From Gordonia hankookensis (GTDB taxonomy: Bacteria > Actinomycetota > Actinomycetes > Mycobacteriales > Mycobacteriaceae): DNA of 64,000 nt. A program made the translations under genes and the position numbers. The notes beneath the pieces are model-generated. The model saw only the letters and a list, made by a program, of their open reading frames with translations. It was not told the DNA's origin and did not search any database. This document shows positions 1-7,726 of the stretch, piece after piece. Position 1 is the first letter of the stretch, and every line of letters starts with the position of its first letter. The DNA is taken from the NCBI RefSeq assembly GCF_014673215.1, contig NZ_JACWMS010000003.1:372001-436000 (forward strand), read 5' to 3'.

Positions 1-320
1 CGGTGTTCGCGGCTCTCGGCCTCACCATCGGCAGCGTGCTCCGATCCGACGGTGCGATGCAGGCACTGGGTGGCGTCCTCGCTCTCCTCGCCTTTGCCGG
101 AAACGTGTTCGTGCCGCTCAAGGGCACCATGCTGACGGTCTCCGAGTTCACCCCGATGTTCGGCGTGGCGACGCTCGCCCGGTATCCGCTCACCGGCGGT
201 GCGACCGTCTACGGCGAGGCGGTCCCGTTGATCGTCTGCGTGGTCAACATCCTGGTGTGGGGGACGATCTTCGCCGCGGCGGCCGGATTCTTCTACAGTC
301 GCAGTACGGCCCGGCAGTGA
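1..320 (+). CDS. ABC-2 type transporter permease, C-terminal fragment
   Basis: Only the last 106 codons or so lie in the window; the gene begins upstream. The fragment has two clear hydrophobic stretches, about residues 20-38 and 74-99 of what is visible, separated by a short polar loop, and ends in a short polar tail. This matches the end of an ABC-2 type permease, the membrane half of a two-gene ABC exporter. A sensor kinase and response regulator follow on the same strand, an arrangement common for DesK/DesR-like systems that control an adjacent ABC exporter. The substrate cannot be told from this piece. The call rests on hydropathy and context, so it is moderate. Confidence 0.6.
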   Translation, partial: VFAALGLTIGSVLRSDGAMQALGGVLALLAFAGNVFVPLKGTMLTVSEFTPMFGVATLARYPLTGGATVYGEAVPLIVCVVNILVWGTIFAAAAGFFYSRSTARQ

Positions 321-330
321 CTCCCCTTCG

Positions 331-399
331 CAGCCGCGACGGTTTCCGTCATCCGCGACGCCATTTCGTGGTCGCGGATGACGGAAACCGTCGCGGCTG
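331..399. repeat. Perfect 29-bp inverted repeat (long hairpin)
   Basis: Positions 331-359 are an exact reverse complement of 371-399, with an 11-base loop at 360-370. Each arm contains a smaller palindrome, GACGGTTTCCGTC or its complement. It lies 10 bases after the permease stop and 34 bases before the kinase start. No T-run follows, so it is not a classical intrinsic terminator, but the RNA stem would be very stable. It could act as a terminator, an attenuator or a mobile palindromic element. Confidence 0.9.
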
Positions 400-433
400 G
401 GGTGGGAGTCGGCGAGACAGGAACGACGAGACG

Positions 434-1537
434 ATGCCCGGAAGGCAACGATGGTGGACGCCGTGGCGCGATATGCGCTGGGCGTTCGGCGCCGTCTGGC
501 TGATCTTCCTGATCTACCCGTGGGTGGCGGTCGCCACCGGCGACATCTCGACCGGGCAGAAGGTCTGCGGCTATCTGCTGATCGTCTCCTTTGCGGTGAT
601 CTACGTTGTCGCGTGCGTGTACTCGCTGATGGCGCGCGAGCGCGAGGTCTCGATGCCGTTCACGATCGGGGTGTTCGGCCTTCTGACCACGATCGGCGCA
701 GCCCTGCTGCCGATCATCGGCGGCGGCGCGTTCGGGGTCGTCCCGTTTCTGATGGCCATCGCGGCGTTCACCTTTCCACCGATATACGGCGTCGCCACCG
801 TGATCCTCTTGATCGCCGCCGCGGTACTGGTCGGTGAATGGATTCCGGACTGGGCGGTCGATCCTGGCACGGTCGTGGTGATGGTGGCGGTCGGGATGAC
901 GCTGCTGGGCATCCGCGTGCTGCGCGGCCGGGAGATGGAACGCGACGCCGCCGACGAGCGTCAGCGTGAACTCAACAATCAACTGGCGGTGGTCGCCGAG
1001 CGCGAGCGCGTCGCACGCGACGTCCATGACATCCTCGGCCATTCGCTGACGGTGATCACCCTCAAATCCGAACTCGCCCAACGGTTGGTGGACCTCGATC
1101 CGGAGCGGGCGAGAAAGGAACTCGGCGAAGTGAACATGCTGTCCAGACAAGCCCTTGACGAGGTGCGTGCCACCGTCGGAAATCTGCGTTCCCCCGATCT
1201 GGCGAGCACGATCGCCGCCGCCCGCAGCGCGCTCGACGCGGCAGGGATCGCGGTGTCGGTCTCGTCCGACGACCGCTCCAGCACCGCTCACGACACCCTG
1301 TTCGCGTGGCTCCTGCGCGAGGCGGTGACCAACGTGGTGCGCCACTCATCGGCGACCACGTGCACCATCACCCTGCGCGACAACGAGATCGAGATCCGCG
1401 ACGACGGGCACGGGATGAACGGCTCCGGGTTCGGCAACGGGTTGCGCGGCCTGGCCGAGCGCGTGGAGGATGCCGATGGCGCTCTCACCGTCGACTCCGC
1501 CGCCGGCGGGACCGCCGTCCGGGCGGTGCTGCCATGA
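434..1537 (+). CDS. Sensor histidine kinase (NarL/DesK type)
   Basis: A 367-residue membrane kinase. About six hydrophobic segments fill residues 17-160. A dimerisation/phosphoacceptor region follows with the HisKA_3-type motif ERVARDVHDILGH, where His198 is the probable phosphorylation site. The ATPase domain shows the N box REAVTNVVRH (295-304), DDGHG (323-327) and GNGLRGL (334-340). ATG at 434 is chosen because the frame opens further upstream only across the long hairpin and the permease end. The stop overlaps the regulator start (ATGA), so the two are translated together. The position after an ABC permease suggests the pair controls that exporter. The signal sensed is unknown. Confidence 0.9.
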   Translation: MPGRQRWWTPWRDMRWAFGAVWLIFLIYPWVAVATGDISTGQKVCGYLLIVSFAVIYVVACVYSLMAREREVSMPFTIGVFGLLTTIGAALLPIIGGGAFGVVPFLMAIAAFTFPPIYGVATVILLIAAAVLVGEWIPDWAVDPGTVVVMVAVGMTLLGIRVLRGREMERDAADERQRELNNQLAVVAERERVARDVHDILGHSLTVITLKSELAQRLVDLDPERARKELGEVNMLSRQALDEVRATVGNLRSPDLASTIAAARSALDAAGIAVSVSSDDRSSTAHDTLFAWLLREAVTNVVRHSSATTCTITLRDNEIEIRDDGHGMNGSGFGNGLRGLAERVEDADGALTVDSAAGGTAVRAVLP

Positions 1538-2148
1538 GCGAACCGATCCGGTTGCTCCTCGCCGACGACCAGGCCCTGGTGCGGGGTGCCCTCGCCGCGC
1601 TCCTGGAGCTCGAAACAGACCTCGACGTCGTCGCCGAGGTCGGCCGGGGCGACGAGGTCGTCGTGGCCGCGCGCGAACACCGAGTGGACGTCTGTCTGCT
1701 GGACATCGAGATGCCGGGAATGGACGGCATCGAGGTGGCCGCCGCCCTGCGGTCCGAGTTGCCCGACACACGAAGCCTCATCGTGACGACGTTCGGGCGG
1801 CCCGGCTATCTTCGCCGCGCGATCGATGCGGGCGCGTCGGGGTTCGTGGTGAAGGACACCCCCGCGTCCCAGCTCGCCGACGCGGTTCGTCGGGTCCGCC
1901 ACGGGCTCCGCGTCATCGATCCGATGTTGGCGACCGAAAGCCTCACCAGCGGTGACAATCCCCTCACCCCACGAGAGACCGAGGTGCTACGGGCCGCCCT
2001 GTCGGGAGCGACGGTGGCCACCATCGCCGCGCGAGTCCACCTGTCCGCCGGCACGGTACGCAATCATCTCTCCTCGGCGATCGGCAAGACCGGCACGAGC
2101 ACACGTGCCGAGGCGGCTATGGTCGCACGCGACCATGGCTGGATCTGA
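1534..2148 (+). CDS. NarL/DesR-family response regulator
   Basis: A 204-residue two-domain regulator. The receiver domain has the acidic pair Asp11-Asp12, the phospho-acceptor Asp57 in LLDIEMPG, and the conserved Lys in FVVKDTP. The C-terminal LuxR-type helix-turn-helix begins around residue 143 at LTPRETEVL and continues through the recognition helix region HLSAGTVRNHL. It is the partner of the kinase whose stop it overlaps by 4 bases. Its likely target is the upstream ABC exporter operon, by analogy with DesK/DesR-type pairs. That target is an inference; no operator was recognised. Confidence 0.92.
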   Translation: MSEPIRLLLADDQALVRGALAALLELETDLDVVAEVGRGDEVVVAAREHRVDVCLLDIEMPGMDGIEVAAALRSELPDTRSLIVTTFGRPGYLRRAIDAGASGFVVKDTPASQLADAVRRVRHGLRVIDPMLATESLTSGDNPLTPRETEVLRAALSGATVATIAARVHLSAGTVRNHLSSAIGKTGTSTRAEAAMVARDHGWI

Positions 2149-2162
2149 TCTCGCCGCGGGGG

Positions 2163-2663
2163 TCAGCTCACGAGACCGCGGACATAGGCCGCCTGCCCCA
2201 CGTGCTGTGCGTCGTCGTCGACGATGCTGATCAAGCGGACACCGAGAGTCACCGGCGGGTCCCAGCTCTCGTCGATGACACGGTCGAGGTCGTCGTCGGT
2301 GAGCGCAGCGAGGTACTCCACGCTGACGTCGTGCGTCGCGTCGTAGTACTCGCGGAGCAGATCCGGCTCGGCAACCACCTGCCCGACCTCCTCGGAGGAT
2401 TGTCCATATCCTGAGGCGGACGGCGGGAACGGCAGTCCGAACCGCTCATGGAATCCCGCCGACGTCCAGACCTGCTCGGTACCTGCGACATCGGCGATCT
2501 GCGCATCCTGCGCCCGGGTCAGGTGCCAGACCAGCCAGGCGATGGTGTTCGCCTCCGGTGTGGGGCGGTGGACGAGTTGGTCCGCGGTGATGCCGTCGAG
2601 CACCGCATGGACATTGTCGGATACCCGGCCGAGGCCGTCGATCAGAACGTCGATGGATCGCAT
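2163..2663 (-). CDS. DinB-family protein, probable mycothiol-dependent enzyme (DUF664-like)
   Basis: A 166-residue four-helix-bundle protein of the DinB/YfiT superfamily. His46 in WLVWHLTRAQD and a late His in DDAQHVGQAAYVRG are typical of the metal-binding His triad, and the C-terminal QHVGQAAYVRG pattern is usual in actinobacterial members. In actinobacteria such proteins are often thiol (mycothiol) transferases or maleylpyruvate isomerase relatives, but the substrate is unknown. The ATG at 2663 is preferred over the longer frame because GTGGAG lies just upstream and the preceding residues do not look like the family. It is convergent with the response regulator (14-bp gap) and divergent from the monooxygenase. 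Confidence 0.8.
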   Translation of the reverse strand: MRSIDVLIDGLGRVSDNVHAVLDGITADQLVHRPTPEANTIAWLVWHLTRAQDAQIADVAGTEQVWTSAGFHERFGLPFPPSASGYGQSSEEVGQVVAEPDLLREYYDATHDVSVEYLAALTDDDLDRVIDESWDPPVTLGVRLISIVDDDAQHVGQAAYVRGLVS

Positions 2664-2776
2664 ATCTCCACTTGTACTCCGGTGCCGCGGCGACCACAGC
2701 GGGTCGGGACGTCCGGTTAGGTTCTCCGTGGGCGCAAACCTGGCGATCGGCTCGACGGCCGCGGACCATCCCACGG

Positions 2777-4210
2777 GTGTCTGAACAGTCATCCCGCCCG
2801 ATCCGTTTCAATGCCTTCGACATGAACTGCGTCGCGCACCAATCCCCCGGCCTCTGGCGCCATCCGGACGACCGGTCCTGGGACTACAACACCCTCGACT
2901 ATTGGGTGGACCTCGCGAAACTGTTGGAACGCGGCGGTTTCGACGGCTTGTTCATCGCCGACGTCCTCGGCACCTATGACGCCTACGCGGGAACCGACGA
3001 GGCAGCCATCCGGCAGGGCGCCCAGATCCCCGTCAACGATCCGCTGCTGCTCGTCTCCGCGATGGCCCACGCCACCGAGCATCTCGGCTTCGGGATCACC
3101 ACCGGCACCGGATTCGAGCATCCGTACCCGTTCGCCCGGCGGCTCTCCACCCTCGACCATCTGACCCGAGGCCGCATCGGTTGGAATGTCGTCACCGGCT
3201 ACCTGCCCTCCGCCGCACGCAACATGGGCGACGAGAATCACCTCGAACACGACAGCCGTTACGACCACGCCGACGAGTACCTGACGGTGCTCTACAAGCT
3301 GTGGGAGGGCTCCTGGGAACGCGACGCCGTGCGCCGCGACCGCGAGAACGGGGTGTTCGCCGACCCCGCCAAGGTGCACCACATCGGGCACCGAGGTGAA
3401 CACTTCACCGTGCCGGGAATCCACCTGGCCGAACCGTCGCCGCAGGGGTCACCGGTGATCTACCAGGCAGGCGCCTCACCCCGCGGCCGCCGGTTCGCCG
3501 CGCAGAACGCCGAGGCGATCTTCGTCGCCGCGCCGACGAAGGACATCCTGCGTGAGGTCGTCTCGAAGACTCGCGACGAGCTGGTCTCCGCCGGCCGGGG
3601 CCGTTACGACGCACGGATCTACACACTTCTGACAATCATCACCGATGCGACTCCGGAGGCTTCGCGGGCCAAGGCACAGGAGTATCGCCGGTACGCCAGC
3701 GACGAGGGCTCGTTGGTGTTCATGTCCGGCTGGATGGGGATCGACCTGGCGTCCTACGACCTCGACGAGCCGATCGGCCACGTCGAGAGCAACGCGATCC
3801 AGTCCGCAGTGGCCGCATTCCAGCAGGCCTCGGACACCGGCGGCGAATGGACGGTCCGCGACATCGCTGCGTGGGGCGGCATCGGCGGTATGGGCCCGGT
3901 CCTGATCGGTTCGGGCGAGGAGGTGGCCGACGCCCTGCAGGATTGGGTCGCCGAGACCGATGTCGACGGATTCAACGTCGCCTACGCGGTCACTCCCGGG
4001 TCGTTCGAGGACATCGTCACCCATGTCGTTCCCGCGCTCGAGAGGCGCGGCGCGTACGACCGCTCGTATGTTCCGGGCACGTTGCGGCACAAGCTGTTCG
4101 GCCGGGGCGACCTGCTACCCGACAATCATCGAGGGGCGGCGCACCGGATTGACGGACCGCTGTCGACCGTCGACGACTCGGCCCGCTACATCGGGTCAAC
4201 CGCTCGGTGA
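2777..4210 (+). CDS. FMN-dependent monooxygenase, NtaA/SnaA/DszA family (luciferase-like)
   Basis: A 477-residue bacterial-luciferase-fold enzyme. The N-terminal strand RPIRFNAFDMNCVAHQSPG, the segment YWVDLAKLLERGGFDGLFIAD and the motif TRGRIGWNVVTG are hallmarks of the nitrilotriacetate monooxygenase / dibenzothiophene-sulfone monooxygenase subgroup. These enzymes use reduced FMN from a separate reductase to oxidise organosulfur compounds, aminopolycarboxylates and related substrates. GTG at 2777 is chosen because the family-like sequence begins a few residues later. No flavin reductase gene is adjacent, so the reductant must come from elsewhere. The exact substrate is not predictable from sequence. 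Confidence 0.85.
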   Translation: MSEQSSRPIRFNAFDMNCVAHQSPGLWRHPDDRSWDYNTLDYWVDLAKLLERGGFDGLFIADVLGTYDAYAGTDEAAIRQGAQIPVNDPLLLVSAMAHATEHLGFGITTGTGFEHPYPFARRLSTLDHLTRGRIGWNVVTGYLPSAARNMGDENHLEHDSRYDHADEYLTVLYKLWEGSWERDAVRRDRENGVFADPAKVHHIGHRGEHFTVPGIHLAEPSPQGSPVIYQAGASPRGRRFAAQNAEAIFVAAPTKDILREVVSKTRDELVSAGRGRYDARIYTLLTIITDATPEASRAKAQEYRRYASDEGSLVFMSGWMGIDLASYDLDEPIGHVESNAIQSAVAAFQQASDTGGEWTVRDIAAWGGIGGMGPVLIGSGEEVADALQDWVAETDVDGFNVAYAVTPGSFEDIVTHVVPALERRGAYDRSYVPGTLRHKLFGRGDLLPDNHRGAAHRIDGPLSTVDDSARYIGSTAR

Positions 4211-4300
4211 CCGCGTCGATCTGATCCACGAGGCCGTCGACGACGTGCACGGCCGCTCCGGCGAATGGGCACACCGCGCGAAACCGCATAGGGTGTCGTC

Positions 4301-5791
4301 GTGAGTCATCCCGGACACGGCCACGGACATTCCCACAACCTGTCGGAAATCCCTGCTGTCCTCTCGCCCATCGCCCGCTGGATCGTGATCGTCAGCCTCG
4401 CCGTCATCGGCGTCGGCGTCGTCGCAGGAGCGGTGGTGTTGTGGCCGTCGAGCAGCGACCACGCGATCCCGATGCAATTCCGTTCTGCGGACGGCGGTTC
4501 CATCCGCGCTGTCAACGGTGAGGTCGTCGGGCAGGTTCGGGCGGATTGCCTGAATCCGCTGGCGGGCACCGCACAGGACAGTGCCGAGTTCCAGATCGAG
4601 GGGGTGACCGACCTCGGGCCGTGCATCCAGAGCACGGTGCGGATCGACAGCGGCAGCGATGAGGGGCGCTACACCCTGCTCGAAGTCCCCACCAACCGGG
4701 CGCAGTCGGGCACCGAGCCGGGTGCGGTCACCCAGTCGCGAGGGTCGCCGGATCAGCCCCAGGCCGGGCAGCCGACGCTGCACACCGGGGACAAACTCCG
4801 CCTCAGTGTGGTTCCCGGTCCCGACGGCAACCCGCGCTATACGTTCTTCGATTTCAACCGGACCGTTCCGACCCTGGTGTGGGCGTTCCTGTTCGTCGCC
4901 GCCATCGTCCTGGTGGCGGCGTGGCGTGGTTTCCGGTCGATCATCGGACTCGCATTCGCCTTTCTCGTCCTCGGTGTGTTCACGTTGCCCGCCATCCTCG
5001 ATGGCGAATCACCGGTGGCGGTCGCCGTGGTCTCCTCGGCAGCCATCCTGTTCGTGGTGCTCTACCTGGCTCACGGCGTGAGCCTCCGGACGAGTTCGGC
5101 GTTGCTCGGCACCCTGATGTCACTGATGCTGGCCGGGCTGCTGAGCTGGCTGGCGATCGACACCATGAACCTGACCGGGTTGTCGGGCGATCAGACAACC
5201 AATCTCCAGGTGTACCAAGGCAGTATCTCGATCAGTGGGCTGTTGCTGGCGGGGTTCATCATCGGCACGCTCGGTGTCCTCAACGACGTCACCATCACGC
5301 AGGCGTCGGCGGCCTTCGAACTCGCGGCCGCAGGCGAGTCGACGCGACTGGGCACCTTCCGCGCCGCCATGCGCGTCGGCCGCGATCACATCGCCAGCAC
5401 CGTCTACACACTGGTGTTCGCGTATGCGGGCAGCGCACTCCCCCTGCTCCTGCTGTTCTCGGTCGCCCAGCAACCGTTCGGTTCGCTGATCACCACCGAC
5501 GCGGTGGCCGTCGAACTCGCGCGATCGTTCGTCGGCGGCATCGCGATCGCACTCTCGGTGCCGTTGACGACGGTGATCGCCGCGGCATTGGCCCGACCGG
5601 CAGGACGCGCACGCGTCGCTGCTGCGCCGGCACCGGCCGCACCCGCCCGCACGGCCGCCCGGCCGACGACGCCCGCGCCGGACAGCGGTCGGCGACGCGT
5701 CCGCGATCACCGTGCGCAGCAGATCGAACCGGTGGAGCGGCCGTCGTCGGTGATCTCGACCGGTCGGCACGCAAAGGTCGAGGACGACTGA
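4301..5791 (+). CDS. YibE/F-like multi-pass membrane protein
   Basis: A 496-residue integral membrane protein. The His-rich N-terminus HPGHGHGHSHN precedes the first membrane segment (about 26-48). A polar extracytoplasmic domain covers about 50-185, then a cluster of six to seven hydrophobic helices runs to about residue 430. This is the layout of the YibE/F family, whose biochemical role is unestablished. The last 60 residues are a cytoplasmic tail rich in Ala, Pro and Arg. The N-terminal His cluster might bind metal, but that is a guess. The stop TGA directly abuts the stop of the next gene on the other strand (TGATCA), leaving no intergenic base. Confidence 0.82.
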   Translation: MSHPGHGHGHSHNLSEIPAVLSPIARWIVIVSLAVIGVGVVAGAVVLWPSSSDHAIPMQFRSADGGSIRAVNGEVVGQVRADCLNPLAGTAQDSAEFQIEGVTDLGPCIQSTVRIDSGSDEGRYTLLEVPTNRAQSGTEPGAVTQSRGSPDQPQAGQPTLHTGDKLRLSVVPGPDGNPRYTFFDFNRTVPTLVWAFLFVAAIVLVAAWRGFRSIIGLAFAFLVLGVFTLPAILDGESPVAVAVVSSAAILFVVLYLAHGVSLRTSSALLGTLMSLMLAGLLSWLAIDTMNLTGLSGDQTTNLQVYQGSISISGLLLAGFIIGTLGVLNDVTITQASAAFELAAAGESTRLGTFRAAMRVGRDHIASTVYTLVFAYAGSALPLLLLFSVAQQPFGSLITTDAVAVELARSFVGGIAIALSVPLTTVIAAALARPAGRARVAAAPAPAAPARTAARPTTPAPDSGRRRVRDHRAQQIEPVERPSSVISTGRHAKVEDD

Positions 5792-6697
5792 TCAGCAGCG
5801 TCCGGTGGGCAGGGTGGCGAGATTGCGGTCGATCCAGTCCCCCACCCGATCGAGCATCGCGATACCACTGGAGAAGGATCCACTGCGAGGCACCGCGGCC
5901 ATGGACACCGCGACCTGCCCCCGGGTGGTGCTGATGATCCCGAGTTGCCGCACCAGATAACCGGCGGAGGCGGACGTCGCCGGTCCCCAGCCGCCCTTCA
6001 CCGCCGTCACAGCACCCTGTTTGCGGCCGATCTTCGCGATGCCCCACTGCTGATTGGCGGCGACGGAACTCATCAGCCGGACCACGTGCTCGCTCTCGGC
6101 GAGGCATGGCAGATGTGCCGCGAATCGGGCCTGATCGGCGAGCGCCCACGGCGTGTATCCCGGGTAGGACGGCGGATTGTCGGCCTCGGAGGTCACGGCG
6201 GTCCGCAGGTCGTGCCCTTCGCGCAGGACCTCCGTCACGGCATCCACCGAGCTTCGACCACCGCCGAGCGATCCCCACAGGTCGCCCGCCGCGTCGTTGT
6301 CCGAGAACGTGATCGCCTTGTCCTCCTTCACCGCGACGGCCGCGCCGTTCTTACGTTGTGCTGCCAGTGAGACCGGCACCTTCAGGGTCGACCATGCTCG
6401 CCCCGACGTCAGATTTCCCATGGTGATCGACTGGTCCGTGCCAACAGGGGTGATGGCCAGCCCCAACGAGCCCGGCAACGTCTTGCGCATCGACTTCTGC
6501 AACGCGGCGAAGCTCTTCGTCAACTTCTTCTCCACCGGGACCGGTGGCTCGAGTAGTCGCGCGATCTGCGCTGGGAGCGGCGGCAACTGCGGTGGCCACC
6601 ACGGTGGCGAAGCGGCGGCAGCGCTCGACGTGCCGACGACCACCGAACACACCACAGCCACTGCGGTGAGGCTCACAATCAATTTCACACGAGTCAC
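5792..6697 (-). CDS. Exported SxxK serine hydrolase-like protein (class A beta-lactamase fold), copy 1
   Basis: A 301-residue protein with a Sec-type signal peptide (hydrophobic core about 5-24, then an Ala-rich cleavage region). It carries the three active-site boxes of the class A beta-lactamase/PBP fold: STLK (Ser103, Lys106), SDN (132-134) and KGG (234-236). No Glu166-type omega-loop was identified, so true beta-lactamase activity is uncertain; a transpeptidase, esterase or decoy role is possible. GTG at 6697 is chosen because AGGAGA lies 5-6 bases upstream; an in-frame GTG at 6715 lacks this. It is a paralogue of the next gene upstream in the same unit and shares the C-terminal ending LPxGRC. 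Confidence 0.82.
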   Translation of the reverse strand: MTRVKLIVSLTAVAVVCSVVVGTSSAAAASPPWWPPQLPPLPAQIARLLEPPVPVEKKLTKSFAALQKSMRKTLPGSLGLAITPVGTDQSITMGNLTSGRAWSTLKVPVSLAAQRKNGAAVAVKEDKAITFSDNDAAGDLWGSLGGGRSSVDAVTEVLREGHDLRTAVTSEADNPPSYPGYTPWALADQARFAAHLPCLAESEHVVRLMSSVAANQQWGIAKIGRKQGAVTAVKGGWGPATSASAGYLVRQLGIISTTRGQVAVSMAAVPRSGSFSSGIAMLDRVGDWIDRNLATLPTGRC

Positions 6698-6820
6698 TTC
6701 TGTCTCCTGAGTCACATCAGTAACAGAAGGATAGGTTCAAGATTCAGTGACTGCCAGCCATGATGCGAAGTTGTAGTCTTTCGCGAACAGAAATGGAGGC
6801 GCCTTGGCGGCAACGTGCAT

Positions 6821-7711
6821 TCAGCAGCGACCTCGCGGAAGTCGCGCGATGTGAGAGTTCAGCCATCGTGCGACGTCGTTCAGCGCGGTGACGCCCTCCG
6901 TCATCGAATCCCCGACTGCACTGATGGCCACGGCCGTCGACTGGCCGTCACGGTAGCGGATGAGTGCGATCTGTCGCACCAAGTAGCCGTCGGCGATTCC
7001 CGGGCCCCAACCGCCCTTCACAGCCGTCGAGGCAGGCGTCGCCATGATGTCCACGCCCCACTGCTGGTTGCCGGCCACGTGACCCATCAAATTGATGACA
7101 TGGTCGGTTCCCGGCAGACAGCTGAGGTTCGCCATGAACGTCGCGGCGGACGACAAGGACCAGACAGTTTGGCCGAACGTCGTGAACCCCGGCCGCAGGG
7201 CCTGGGAAGGGACCGTCGTCTGGTTGTCGCCACCCTCACGCAACACCTGCGTGACCGCGTCGGCCGCCTGCCCGGGCGAGCCCAGCGACGACCACAGTTG
7301 CTCGGCTGACGCATTGTCCGAGTTGACGATTGCCGCAGTCTCGGCGGACGAGGGGCCGTGTGCACGTTCGGCGGCCACTGCCAGCGGAACCTTGATTGTC
7401 GACCACGCAACACGCGCCGTGTGGTCGCCCAGTGTGAGCTCTGGGACGGCGTCGCCACCGACAGGTGCCACGGCAATTCCGACCGTCGCTCCCGACGATG
7501 CCGCGACCGTCCGAAAACCAGAAGCGAGCATGGCACCGCCGCCGGGCCTCGCAGGCCTGGGCGACAGGCTCACCTGAGATCTTGATGGCGTCGCGGTGAC
7601 GGTGACGGTCACCGGGGACACTGGCGGCTGTGCACTCGGCTCGGCACACGCACTCAACAGAACGGCGAGGGTGCAGGCAGCGGACCCCACCGAGAGCGCC
7701 TTCCGCTTCAT
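6821..7711 (-). CDS. Lipoprotein SxxK serine hydrolase-like protein (class A beta-lactamase fold), copy 2
   Basis: A 296-residue predicted lipoprotein. The signal sequence ends in the lipobox LLSAC (Cys22), followed by a Pro/Thr/Val-rich linker to about residue 60. The catalytic boxes are STIK (Ser104, Lys107), SDN (131-133) and KGG (232-234), with a central VAGNQQWG segment matching VAANQQWG in the neighbouring paralogue. Both paralogues end in LPxGRC, and that terminal Cys is unusual. It sits 15 bases after the kinase gene, which suggests co-transcription. Two diverged copies, one secreted and one lipid-anchored, suggest different cell-envelope locations for a related activity. Substrate unknown. 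Confidence 0.84.
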   Translation of the reverse strand: MKRKALSVGSAACTLAVLLSACAEPSAQPPVSPVTVTVTATPSRSQVSLSPRPARPGGGAMLASGFRTVAASSGATVGIAVAPVGGDAVPELTLGDHTARVAWSTIKVPLAVAAERAHGPSSAETAAIVNSDNASAEQLWSSLGSPGQAADAVTQVLREGGDNQTTVPSQALRPGFTTFGQTVWSLSSAATFMANLSCLPGTDHVINLMGHVAGNQQWGVDIMATPASTAVKGGWGPGIADGYLVRQIALIRYRDGQSTAVAISAVGDSMTEGVTALNDVARWLNSHIARLPRGRC

Positions 7712-7726
7712 GCGCGTGGGCTCAGA

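Noticed and set aside
5792..7711. Annotation of the two SxxK proteins as beta-lactamases
   Set aside because: The Ser-Lys, SDN and KGG boxes are present, but I could not identify the omega-loop Glu needed for hydrolysis, so only the fold is claimed.
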